From positions 127,443 to 191,442 of the forward strand of contig JAZDHY010000044.1 of NCBI GenBank assembly GCA_043805435.1: DNA of 64,000 nucleotides, in the 5' to 3' direction. The notes under the pieces are model-generated. The model saw only the letters and a list, made by a program, of their open reading frames with translations, did no database searches and had not been told where the DNA came from. Source of the DNA: JAEXOD01 sp043805435. Lineage in GTDB: Bacteria; Bacteroidota; Ignavibacteria; Ignavibacteriales; Melioribacteraceae. Shown piece by piece: positions 8,350-17,108 of the stretch. The position numbers and the translations under genes are program-made. Every line of letters begins with the position of its first letter. The stretch's first letter is position 1.

Positions 8350-9378
8350 ATGATTTTAGAAACGGTAATTATTGCATTAATAAAGATAATAATTGTAGTA
8401 TCAATTTTATTATTAACAGTATCATATGCGGTATATTTTGAAAGAAAAATTAGTGCATGGGTGCAAAATAGAATAGGCCCAAATAGAGTTGGCTGGTTTG
8501 GTTTATTACAACCGTTTGCAGATGTATTTAAGCTTATATTAAAAGAAGATATAATACCTGAAAAAGCTAATAAATTTATTCATACATTGGCTCCTATAAT
8601 TGCAGTTGTGGTAGCATTTTCTACATATGCTGTAATTCCTTTTGGGCCCGAAGTTGAAATATTTGGGTATAAAATAAATCTTGTTGTTGCAAATGTAAAT
8701 ATTGGAGTATTATATATTTTAGCTTTAACTTCTCTTGGAGTTTATGGTATTACATTTGCGGGTTGGTCATCCGGCAGTAAATATTCGCTGCTTGGCGGAA
8801 TTCGTTCATCGGCACAAATGATATCGTACGAAGTATCGATGGGTTTTTCCGTTGCAGGAGTTATAATGCTTGCAAGTTCGCTGGAACCGTTACAAATTGT
8901 TGCAGCACAAAAAGGGTTAATGTGGAATGCCTTTGTGCAGCCAATTGGATTTATTACTTTTTTAGTGGCTTCTTTTGCCGAAACAAACCGCCTTCCTTTT
9001 GATTTACCGGAGGCAGAGCCTGAACTTGTAGGTGGATATCATACAGAATACAGCAGTACAAAATTTGCAAGTTTCTTTTTGGCAGAATATGCAAATATGA
9101 TTATTGCCTGCGGACTTATTGTAACATTATATCTTGGCGGCTGGCAAGTACCTTTTATTGAAAAATTAGGATTAAACTCAACCTTAGTTCCAATAATACA
9201 AGTGGCTGCGTTTGTAATTAAAGTAATTGGTATGTTATTTTTTATGATTTGGATAAGATGGACTATCCCACGTTTTAGATATGACCAGCTTATGAATTTG
9301 GGATGGAAAGTTATGTTTCCGTTAGCATTATTAAATATTATTTGGGTAGCCGTTTTAATAATGGTATTTAATTTATAA
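8350..9378 (+). CDS. nuoH: NADH-quinone oxidoreductase subunit H
   Basis: A 342-residue multi-spanning membrane protein of about eight segments. It contains the hallmark NuoH loops: YFERKISAWVQNRIGPNRVGW near the first membrane segment, PFDLPEAEPELVGGYHTEYS in the quinone-site loop, and WIRWTIPRFRYDQLM near the C-terminus. NuoH joins the hydrophilic arm of complex I to the proton pump and forms much of the quinone chamber. Length and motifs are standard. It lies between nuoG and nuoI with gaps of 13 and 9 bases, so co-translation in fixed ratio is likely. Confidence 0.96.
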   Translation: MILETVIIALIKIIIVVSILLLTVSYAVYFERKISAWVQNRIGPNRVGWFGLLQPFADVFKLILKEDIIPEKANKFIHTLAPIIAVVVAFSTYAVIPFGPEVEIFGYKINLVVANVNIGVLYILALTSLGVYGITFAGWSSGSKYSLLGGIRSSAQMISYEVSMGFSVAGVIMLASSLEPLQIVAAQKGLMWNAFVQPIGFITFLVASFAETNRLPFDLPEAEPELVGGYHTEYSSTKFASFFLAEYANMIIACGLIVTLYLGGWQVPFIEKLGLNSTLVPIIQVAAFVIKVIGMLFFMIWIRWTIPRFRYDQLMNLGWKVMFPLALLNIIWVAVLIMVFNL

Positions 9379-9387
9379 GGAAAATTT

Positions 9388-9882
9388 ATGGCTGAGAAAA
9401 ATAGATTAAAAGATTTAAGCTTGTGGCAAAAAATGTACATCCCTGAAATTATAAAGGGGTTAATATTAACATTTAAAAATATGCTGCGCCCTGCTGTTAC
9501 AATGGAGTATCCTGAGGTTAAATTTGAACCGCCTGCGTCTTACAGAGGAAGACCTGTATTAGTTCAGGAGGAAAATGGAGTTGAACGTTGTGTGGCCTGC
9601 GGGTTATGTGCTAGGGTATGCCCTGCGTTAGCTATTGAAGTGCAAGCTGCTGAAACTGAACTTGAAAAAGAAAGATATCCTATAAATTTTGAAATTAATA
9701 TGTTAAGATGTATATTTTGTGGCTTCTGTGAAGAAGTTTGTCCCGAAGAAGCTATTGTAATGAGTAAAGATTACGAATTGGTTTTTTCAAACAGAAAAGA
9801 TGCTATTTATGGAAAAGATAAATTGCTTGTTCCTGTTGGTAAATTAAAAGACAGATTGGAATTTTTGCGAAAATTTAAATAA
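9388..9882 (+). CDS. nuoI: NADH-quinone oxidoreductase subunit I
   Basis: A 164-residue ferredoxin-like subunit carrying two 4Fe-4S motifs, CVACGLCARVCP and CIFCGFCEEVCP, which hold clusters N6a and N6b in complex I. The N-terminal part contains a short membrane-surface helix region and the VKFEPPASYRGRPVL segment typical of NuoI. It passes electrons to N2 at the quinone site. No nuoJ follows; the next gene, 10 bases on, encodes a secreted T9SS protein, so the remaining complex I genes must be elsewhere. Confidence 0.95.
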   Translation: MAEKNRLKDLSLWQKMYIPEIIKGLILTFKNMLRPAVTMEYPEVKFEPPASYRGRPVLVQEENGVERCVACGLCARVCPALAIEVQAAETELEKERYPINFEINMLRCIFCGFCEEVCPEEAIVMSKDYELVFSNRKDAIYGKDKLLVPVGKLKDRLEFLRKFK

Positions 9883-9892
9883 CCTTATACAG

Positions 9893-11569
9893 TTGATGAA
9901 AAAGAGAACACTTTTTATTATTTGTTGTTTTTTGATGGCCTCAAATTTTTATGCTCAAAAATTAACAGGTGTACTATACCCTTCATATATTGTAAAAAAT
10001 AATACATTTGAAGTTTCGTTTATTGGTACAACCGGAAGTAATGATTATGAATCAATACTCTTATACTTACTTGTTGATGAAGAGGTTACACTTAATAAAG
10101 CTGTTTTTACAACAGGCAATAATTATATTGACTTGGAAATAAAAAAAGATAACTATAAAGATTTTGAAAATAAAACATATTGTATAAGTCTTGATAAAAG
10201 TGTTTATGAAGTTCCTCTTAATTCACCATACCAAATACTTGTTTCGTTACAAGCAAACGGAATTTCCGCCACACAAATATTATACGCTCTTGAGTGCCAT
10301 AAGGGGAATAAAACATTCCTTGTCGGTTCATCTTTTACCGATAACAGTTCATTAAAGGTTCCTTCAAAATTGAATTTATCCTTTTATAATAAAGATGATA
10401 ATGCCGGCAAGTGTATTCAGATAAAAAATAAAGGGAGTTTTTCATTTTCTGTTCCTGAGGAAGTTTATAATTTTAATACCATGGTTGAGTTTTGGGCAAA
10501 AATAAATATTAAAGATGGCAATTGGTTTGAAATAAAGAATGAAGAAAACAATTCCACTATTTTTTCTATGGGCAGTAATAGTTTTCAAATGCTTAATATT
10601 TCTATGCCCAATGATAATTTGTTTTATGATGATTATTTTATTAGCAAAAATGCATGGTACCATTTTAATGTTTTTATAAACGACAAAACAAAAAAAGCAA
10701 AAATATACATAGATGATAAATTGTTTTATACATTCCCAATTAATCTTTATACAACATTAAGTAGTTTAACTTTTACATTTACCAACAGTGCCGATAAAAG
10801 GAATGTGCTTATTGATGCGTTAAAGGTTTGGGATTTTAACAATACTCCTTCTGTTTCATTTTTTAACAAACATTACGAAAGATATTCCGCAGATAGTTCA
10901 ATTTTGTTTTTTGAATTATTGTTTGATGAAACAAATATTTTTCAAAAATATATTTCCTCAAGCAAATTTGATTTTACAACAAAAAATACTGAATTGATTG
11001 AATCGGATGCACCAATATTTAGTACCGCTCCGGTGTTAAACATTAACGTTTTTGGCGGGTATAATTCAGTTGAATGGGTTACCTTTGATAATAATTCTGA
11101 AATATTTGTGCTGGAAAAATCGGAAAATGGTTCTTTTTTTGAAGAAATTTATAGAACCGATAGTGAAAATGATTTAACTAAAACTTATTATTTTACGGAT
11201 TCCAAAAATGTTGGAAGCCAAATAATTTATTATCGTGTAAAACAAATTAATGCGGATGAAAGCATTGTATATTCAAATCAAATAAAGGTTGGAGTGTCTG
11301 AAAAAAAGACTTTTGACATAGTGCAAAATTATCCCAACCCATTTAACCCCAAAACCAGTATTACAATAGAAATTTATGAAAGTACTTATATAGAGCTTGC
11401 TGTTTATAATATTGTTGGTAAAGAAATTAGTACACTGCACAAAGGAACTCTTCCTGTTGGCGAGTATAGTTTTGAGTTTAACGCCATCGGGTTACCATCA
11501 GGGATTTATTTTTGTAAAGTGACAAATGGTGACTATGTTAAAGTACAAAAAATGATATTGACCAAATAA
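9893..11569 (+). CDS. Secreted protein with LamG-like region and T9SS type A sorting domain
   Basis: A 558-residue exported protein. Residues 1-22 are a signal peptide with a basic start, a hydrophobic core and an AQ-type cleavage site (SNFYAQK). Residues about 145-310 look like a concanavalin A/LamG sandwich (FSFSVPEEVYNFNTMVEFW and IYIDDKLFYTFPIN). The last 85 residues form the Por secretion sorting domain: IVQNYPNPFNPKTSI, a VYNIVGKEI strand, and GIYFCKV before the terminal KMILTK. Such domains direct cargo through the type IX secretion system to the cell surface. Its ligand is unknown. Placement inside the nuo-yifB operon is odd for a surface protein. Confidence 0.85.
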   Translation: MMKKRTLFIICCFLMASNFYAQKLTGVLYPSYIVKNNTFEVSFIGTTGSNDYESILLYLLVDEEVTLNKAVFTTGNNYIDLEIKKDNYKDFENKTYCISLDKSVYEVPLNSPYQILVSLQANGISATQILYALECHKGNKTFLVGSSFTDNSSLKVPSKLNLSFYNKDDNAGKCIQIKNKGSFSFSVPEEVYNFNTMVEFWAKINIKDGNWFEIKNEENNSTIFSMGSNSFQMLNISMPNDNLFYDDYFISKNAWYHFNVFINDKTKKAKIYIDDKLFYTFPINLYTTLSSLTFTFTNSADKRNVLIDALKVWDFNNTPSVSFFNKHYERYSADSSILFFELLFDETNIFQKYISSSKFDFTTKNTELIESDAPIFSTAPVLNINVFGGYNSVEWVTFDNNSEIFVLEKSENGSFFEEIYRTDSENDLTKTYYFTDSKNVGSQIIYYRVKQINADESIVYSNQIKVGVSEKKTFDIVQNYPNPFNPKTSITIEIYESTYIELAVYNIVGKEISTLHKGTLPVGEYSFEFNAIGLPSGIYFCKVTNGDYVKVQKMILTK

Positions 11570-11580
11570 TTTGGGGTTTT

Positions 11581-13119
11581 ATGTTTTCAAAAGTGTTTTC
11601 AGCGGCAACATACGGCATAGAAGCTTTTGTTGTTGAAGTTGAAACCCATTATGATAAAAAACTCCCTTCTTTTACAATTGTCGGTTTGCCTGATAACGCA
11701 GTAAAAGAAAGCAGGGAAAGGGTTTCTGCAGCAATTATTAATAGCGGTTTTGAGTTTCCAATCACAAAAATTACAGTAAATTTAGCTCCCGCAGATATTA
11801 AAAAAGAAGGAAGTTCCTTTGATTTGCCTATTGCGGTAGGTTTGCTTGCAACCAGCGAAGTAGTTAAAGATACTTATTTAACAGATACAATAATACTTGG
11901 TGAATTAGCCTTAGATGGAATTTTACGCAACGTACACGGTGCTTTACCAATAGCAGTGGAAGCAAAAAAATATGGATTTAAAAGAGTAATATTGCCCATT
12001 GGGTCAACAAAAGAAGCAAGTATTGTTGACGGTATTGATGTGTACGGAATGAATAATTTAGCTGAAGTTGTTGCCTTTTTGAATGGCGACAGCAGCCAGC
12101 AGCCTATTGTAACAAGCAGAGATGAAATATTTGGGCAGGTAAATAGCTACCATTTGGATTTTTGCGATGTAAAAGGGCAGGAAAATGTTAAACGTACTTT
12201 GGAAATTGCTGCTGCAGGCGGACATAATGTATTAATGATTGGCCCTCCGGGAAGCGGTAAAACAATGCTTGCAAAAAGATTTCCGTCAATACTTCCTCCG
12301 CTATCGTTTGAAGAAGCTCTTGAAACCACTAAAATACATTCCGTTGCCGGTATTTTACCTAGCGATAAAGCATTAATTACAGAAAGACCATTCCGCAGTC
12401 CGCATCACACCGTATCGGATGCGGCACTCATAGGCGGAGGTTCTATTCCGCGGCCGGGTGAGGTAAGTTACGCGCACCACGGTGTTTTGTTTTTGGATGA
12501 ACTGCCTGAGTTTAAGAAAAATGTTTTAGAGGTTTTACGGCAGCCTATGGAGGATTATAAAGTGACTATAAGCAGGTCTAAGCTGTCGTTGGAGTTTCCG
12601 GCTAACTTTATGCTGGTTGCCGCTATGAATCCTTGTCCTTGCGGCTATTACACCGATCCTTCCAAAGAATGTAAATGCGGTTCGGTGGTAATTCAAAAAT
12701 ATATGGCAAAAATATCGGGACCTTTACTGGATAGAATAGATATTCATATTGAGGTGCCTGCCGTAAAATATAAAGAACTTGCTTCAACCGTAAAAGGGGA
12801 AACTTCGGCCGAAATACGTAAACGGGTTGTTAATGCAAGACAGATACAGATTGATAGATTTGCCAAATACAAACATATTTTTAATAATGCCGATATGGGC
12901 ACAAAAGAAGTACGTAAATATTGTGCGCTTGATGACGAATCTTCCGAGATATTTAAAAATTACATGAATAAACTTGGATTTTCCGCCCGCGCTTACGATA
13001 GAATATTAAAAGTAAGCCGCACTATTGCCGATTTGGAAGGCGCGGAAAACATTACCCCCGCTCATTTAAGCGAAGCAATACAATACCGCAATTTGGATAG
13101 GGAGTTGTGGAATAAGTAG
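11581..13119 (+). CDS. comM: YifB/ComM family AAA+ Mg-chelatase-like protein
   Basis: A 512-residue protein with the ComM layout. An N-terminal Lon-protease-like domain (VEVETHYDKKLPSFTIVGLP to about residue 170) is followed by a Mg-chelatase AAA+ core with Walker A GPPGSGKT at 221-228 and HGVLFLDELPEF as Walker B. A cysteine-rich insert (NPCPCGYYTDPSKECKCG) and a C-terminal helical domain complete it. ComM is a hexameric branch-migration helicase that helps integrate DNA taken up by natural transformation, so it hints at competence. It is the last gene of the operon starting at 5371, 11 bases after the previous stop. Confidence 0.92.
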   Translation: MFSKVFSAATYGIEAFVVEVETHYDKKLPSFTIVGLPDNAVKESRERVSAAIINSGFEFPITKITVNLAPADIKKEGSSFDLPIAVGLLATSEVVKDTYLTDTIILGELALDGILRNVHGALPIAVEAKKYGFKRVILPIGSTKEASIVDGIDVYGMNNLAEVVAFLNGDSSQQPIVTSRDEIFGQVNSYHLDFCDVKGQENVKRTLEIAAAGGHNVLMIGPPGSGKTMLAKRFPSILPPLSFEEALETTKIHSVAGILPSDKALITERPFRSPHHTVSDAALIGGGSIPRPGEVSYAHHGVLFLDELPEFKKNVLEVLRQPMEDYKVTISRSKLSLEFPANFMLVAAMNPCPCGYYTDPSKECKCGSVVIQKYMAKISGPLLDRIDIHIEVPAVKYKELASTVKGETSAEIRKRVVNARQIQIDRFAKYKHIFNNADMGTKEVRKYCALDDESSEIFKNYMNKLGFSARAYDRILKVSRTIADLEGAENITPAHLSEAIQYRNLDRELWNK

Positions 13120-13597
13120 TTTAAAATAATGAATAGGAAAAGAATTAAAAAAGTAATTTTTACAAATGATAATAATCGTATAATCATTTAATTTAAAATT
13201 TGAAATAATTATGGAATTAACACTTTATATTGCTAACAATTATAAGATTAATAGTTAATTAATATATTAAAATTATTGAAGTTTATAATCATCTAAAATT
13301 GCTAATATACTATAATTGGCGTTTATGCCATACTTATGAATAAATGTATAATTGTGCTTCAAAAAACAATACACAATAAAATTATGCAATCATAAAATAA
13401 ATATTTGCGTTATAACAAAATATGTCATATTATATTTAATAATTAGGATTTATGTTATATATTGTTTACTTATTGAATGAATTTTTTTTAGGAAATTACG
13501 AATATTAGATGTTTGAAGATCAAATGGCCGAATAACTAATGTGTTTTATATATTATTCAAATTGATAATCACTATTGATTGAAAAGTGGAGAGAAAT
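13120..13597. other. AT-rich gap between yifB and the accessory island
   Basis: No gene, tRNA or clear terminator is visible in these 478 bases, which are rich in poly-A/T runs. The left end is probably the transcript end of yifB and the right end must hold the promoter of the DUF262-HNH gene, for which I see no convincing match. It marks the boundary between conserved and accessory genes. Confidence 0.5.
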
Positions 13598-14836
13598 ATG
13601 GAAATAAATCAAAAACATTGGCCAGTCACAACGACTTATGGTATTCGTAGTAGAATAGATACTAATCCTGATTATCAAAGACCATCCGTTTGGAGTACAT
13701 CTCAGAAACAACTTTTAATGGACTCAATATTGCGTGGATATGATATCCCCAAATTTTATCTAAGAAAAATTAGTTCTAATCCTGATAAATATGAAGTTGT
13801 TGATGGTCAGCAACGACTTCGCGCTATTTGGGGTTATATTAATGGCGAATATAGGCTTAGTAAAGAAATTGATGAGATTAATGGATTTGTTATTGAAGGG
13901 AAATATTATACAGAACTTCCAGACGAGATACGAAGTGATTTTGATGTTTACGCAATAGACATTATCATTATTTCTAATTCTGATGAAGAAGAAGTAAGGG
14001 AAATGTTTTTACGTTTGCAAAATGGGACAACTTTAAAAGCACAAGAAAAAAGAAATGCTATGCCGGGTCAAATGAGGAATTTTGTTAAGAGTCTTGTTCA
14101 ACATAATTTCTTTTATAAAACCGTAAATTTTGCAAATCGTAGATTTACACATGATCATGTTGCTGCTCAGATGTGTTTGATTGAATTAAATGGTCAAATA
14201 TGTAATATAAAAGATAAAGACTTAAATAAGATGTATGAAGAAAATGTTGTGTTTGATGATAAATCTAGCAAAGCTAGAAAAATAAAAAAAGTACTTGACT
14301 ATTTGTCGCTTGTTTTCCCTGATAAAACCCCGGAACTAGAAAGATACAATGTGATTTCTCTTTACATAATGATTTCTGCTTTATTGGAAAAATATGTAAT
14401 ATATAATAGAGAAAACGAAATTCGGGATTGGTTTATTCTATTTGAACAATATAGGCGAGATCAAGCCAGATTACCTGAGGAAGACGTAGAACCTGAACTG
14501 GTTTCATATCATGAAAAAATAAGTCACAGCACTGATGCCAGTGATTCATTAGAAGCAAGGGATACATACCTAAAAAGGAAACTTTTTGAAAAAATACCAA
14601 ATATTGAACAAAAAGATGATCAAAGAATATTTGATCATCAACAAAGACTTGCAATTTATAGACGTGATCAAGGCTTATGTCACCTAAAAATTAAATGTGA
14701 TGGGAAAAAATGCGAGTGGGATAATTGGCATGCTGATCATATAGTATCTTGGTCACACGGGGGGAAAACCACAGTAGAAAATGGACAAGTCGCCTGTGTA
14801 GAATGTAACATAGCAAAAGGAAATAGAGAAAACTGA
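13598..14836 (+). CDS. DUF262 (GmrSD/ParB-like) plus HNH nuclease, probable defence protein
   Basis: A 412-residue protein. The N-terminal DUF262/ParB-like nucleotidase domain shows DYQRPSVWS (about 25-33) and DGQQRLRAIWGY (69-80), the core motifs of GmrS-type and related domains. The C-terminal 50 residues form an HNH nuclease with HADHIVSWSHGGKT (from 378), N395 and the zinc pair CVEC (400-403). DUF262-HNH proteins are known as DNA-cleaving defence enzymes related to type IV restriction systems. I chose the ATG at 13598 because GGAG sits 6 bases upstream; a GTG at 13586 is in frame but overlaps that Shine-Dalgarno. It is convergent with the retron gene. Confidence 0.8.
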   Translation: MEINQKHWPVTTTYGIRSRIDTNPDYQRPSVWSTSQKQLLMDSILRGYDIPKFYLRKISSNPDKYEVVDGQQRLRAIWGYINGEYRLSKEIDEINGFVIEGKYYTELPDEIRSDFDVYAIDIIIISNSDEEEVREMFLRLQNGTTLKAQEKRNAMPGQMRNFVKSLVQHNFFYKTVNFANRRFTHDHVAAQMCLIELNGQICNIKDKDLNKMYEENVVFDDKSSKARKIKKVLDYLSLVFPDKTPELERYNVISLYIMISALLEKYVIYNRENEIRDWFILFEQYRRDQARLPEEDVEPELVSYHEKISHSTDASDSLEARDTYLKRKLFEKIPNIEQKDDQRIFDHQQRLAIYRRDQGLCHLKIKCDGKKCEWDNWHADHIVSWSHGGKTTVENGQVACVECNIAKGNREN

Positions 14837-15010
14837 TTTCCATTTGTTTTAAAAATACCAGCAAAATTATGTTTTAATTTTTTTATATTATAATGCTTGC
14901 CAATATAGTAAATCTGCTAACGTGATGAGAATACTGTGAACAAATAATATTAAGCTTTTTTCCCATAAATAAAATATACCGATATAACAAATTACTATAT
15001 ATTGTTTTGT

Positions 15011-16720
15011 TTATACATTACTGCAATTATCGTTAATAATATTTTCTATTATCTTAAATATTGGTTTAAAATGTTCAAATGTAAATTCATCAAAAGGAGG
15101 AATACTTTTGATAATATTGCAAGCAAAGTCATCTTTTGGTAAAGCAATATTTACTCCTTTTTCACTAAAAACATTTGAATCAATAATAAAGTCACGTTTT
15201 TTTTGAAGTTTATTTAATTCCTTGTAATTTAAAGGTTCGCTTAAATGCTTTCCAGTTGTCTTATCAAATTCCTTACTTATATACAATCTACGCTTATTCG
15301 AATCATAGGTCATGATTTCCTGATCAGTATATAAAAATTCAATTGATATTTGATTAAAGACTCGGTGGCTTGGTTTAGGTAAGATAAATGAAAAAAAATT
15401 ATTCCCCCAAGATAAATATTTTTGGTCTAAATGCAATTCATTAATTTTCTTTTCGTCACTATCAAAAAAACAAATACATGGATGATCAATTTTATAAAAA
15501 TTTTTTGCATTTCTGCAGAATTTCAATAGCGTATCATTATTTGGTTTTGAATGTTTTTCATAATTATAAAAATAAAGGTTTAGATTTGGAAATTCATGAT
15601 TACTTTTGAAATACTTAAAAGCTGCTTCCAAATGTTTTACGTCAGATTTCCCTTCACCCATTATTATGGGAACCTTATCACCAAGTGTATTTTTAAAAAT
15701 AACAGGTAATTTTACATGTGGGGATATTTGGAGTAATCGCGAACGCAGCCGCTGATAAATTGGATCATCTTTCCCACGGACCATCCCAACAAATCCAATT
15801 TTACCTGCAAGCATCCGCACAAACATTTTATTCTTATCTATATTGTATAGTAATCTATCCTTAAAATGAAAATTTGCTGCTTCAGCTAACTTATACTTCT
15901 CACATGAATGAAGCAAAGCACGAATATATTTTATGTATTTTCTTTCAACATTAGGAAATTTGTTGACTATCAGTCCCGTAACCTCTTGGCGATTATTTTT
16001 TCTTGCATAACGTGTTTTTAAAGTATTAATTTCAAAGTTATTTTTTGTGATTATATTTATTATATTGTTATTTAATTGAAATTTTTCTGTGCTTATAATA
16101 CCAATATTTTCAGGTACTGGTAAAATACTAGTTGAAAAAGTAATGTCATCAGCGTAACGTGTATAAGTGGCTTTATTAATCTTCGCATAATTTAAAAGTT
16201 CGTTATCTAATTTCCTACAAATAAAATTTGAAATAATTGGAGATGATGGGGCCCCTTGTGGAAGTGTTTTTTTATAACAACAAATTTGTGCTAAAGTTGT
16301 TGCGACCTCGTCATTGAAATTAAACGGGTGAGATTTAAACATACCACGTACTCTTCCAAAATGTATTGAAGGGAAAAAATCTTGAAGGTCGAGATTAATT
16401 AATACTCTTTTTTTTATATGTGGCTTTGCATTTGATAATATTCCACGATTCTTTATATAACTATGAACACAAGGTTTTACTTTGTAAATTTCTAATAAAT
16501 AATTGCTTATTCTTTTTTGGAGTGTTTTTATTCCTGAAATAGGGGAGCAAATTAGTCTTTCTTTTCCATTTCTTTTTGGGATTAAGAATTCTTTATATCT
16601 TTGATCTTCTGGTAGTTTAAACAAGTTATAGATTAAGTCTTTATATTTAAAGCCCAAAGAGTGAGCCAATTCTCGTCGTGTTGTACATCTTAAAAAATCT
16701 TGCAATTCTTTTGAAAGCAT
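15011..16720 (-). CDS. Retron reverse transcriptase fused to a TOPRIM-like domain
   Basis: A 569-residue two-domain protein. Residues about 40-300 form a reverse transcriptase with catalytic aspartates in NLDLQDFFPSI (D111) and YADD (189-192), plus the LPQGAPSSP block. Two features are specific to retron enzymes: NAxxH (N97-H101) and VTG (247-249). From about 345 a TOPRIM-like domain begins with IIMGEGKSD (E356, D360) and CFFDSDE (D420, D422), the acidic set of TOPRIM nucleases. RT-TOPRIM fusions are known in retron Ec67 (Eco2), an anti-phage retron. The ATG at 16720 lies 18 bases after the predicted ncRNA, with no clear Shine-Dalgarno. Effector activity is inferred. Confidence 0.88.
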   Translation of the reverse strand: MLSKELQDFLRCTTRRELAHSLGFKYKDLIYNLFKLPEDQRYKEFLIPKRNGKERLICSPISGIKTLQKRISNYLLEIYKVKPCVHSYIKNRGILSNAKPHIKKRVLINLDLQDFFPSIHFGRVRGMFKSHPFNFNDEVATTLAQICCYKKTLPQGAPSSPIISNFICRKLDNELLNYAKINKATYTRYADDITFSTSILPVPENIGIISTEKFQLNNNIINIITKNNFEINTLKTRYARKNNRQEVTGLIVNKFPNVERKYIKYIRALLHSCEKYKLAEAANFHFKDRLLYNIDKNKMFVRMLAGKIGFVGMVRGKDDPIYQRLRSRLLQISPHVKLPVIFKNTLGDKVPIIMGEGKSDVKHLEAAFKYFKSNHEFPNLNLYFYNYEKHSKPNNDTLLKFCRNAKNFYKIDHPCICFFDSDEKKINELHLDQKYLSWGNNFFSFILPKPSHRVFNQISIEFLYTDQEIMTYDSNKRRLYISKEFDKTTGKHLSEPLNYKELNKLQKKRDFIIDSNVFSEKGVNIALPKDDFACNIIKSIPPFDEFTFEHFKPIFKIIENIINDNCSNV

Positions 16721-16738
16721 TTAATTTTGCGATTAAAA

Positions 16739-16920
16739 ATAAATGAACATCTGTATTAATTCACTTTAAGTGTATAAACATAAATAATAAATATTAAAAC
16801 GGTATGATGCATATTTAAAAATAATGGAATAATATGAATATGAATTAACAAAGGTATACATTTCCATCCTTGTCGCAAGTTCGCAACAAAATAATTCAAT
16901 TTTAACAGATGTTCATTTAT
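16739..16920 (-). ncRNA. Retron ncRNA (msr-msd) with 16-bp a1/a2 repeat
   Basis: On the minus strand just upstream of the reverse transcriptase, a 16-base sequence ATAAATGAACATCTGT (16920-16905) is repeated as its exact reverse complement at 16754-16739. These fit the a1/a2 arms that pair to close a retron ncRNA of about 182 nucleotides. Next to a1 is a 7-bp hairpin with a 6-base loop (16870-16889, one G-U pair) suited to the msr. The first G after a1, at 16897, is a candidate branching guanosine. The remaining AU-rich part would be the msd template. No alignment to known retron RNAs was possible, so internal boundaries are inference. Confidence 0.75.
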
Positions 16921-16954
16921 AAAAAGTTCTCTAAAATAATTTAAATAACTTAAA

Positions 16955-16983
16955 AATATAAATAGTTTAAAAATTAAAAGCAA
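16955..16983 (-). promoter_or_regulatory. Candidate promoter of the retron
   Basis: On the minus strand TTGCTT (16983-16978) and TATATT (16960-16955) are 17 bases apart. Transcription would begin near 16949, about 28 bases before the a1 arm, and continue through the ncRNA into the reverse transcriptase gene. The hexamers equal those of the promoter at 5321. Confidence 0.55.
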
Positions 16984-17108
16984 TTAAATTTTAGAATTAC
17001 ATTGATTAAACCCAGATTTTGCAATAGTAAAACAAACAAAATCAGATTTGTCAAAAAGAATCCCCTAAAATATTTCGGATTGAGGTAGCTAAGTAATTAG
17101 TTATTTGT

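Noticed and set aside
16756..16983. 75-codon minus-strand frame upstream of the reverse transcriptase
   Set aside because: It lies across the predicted retron ncRNA and its promoter, and encodes a low-complexity hydrophobic peptide. The paired 16-base arms explain the region better.
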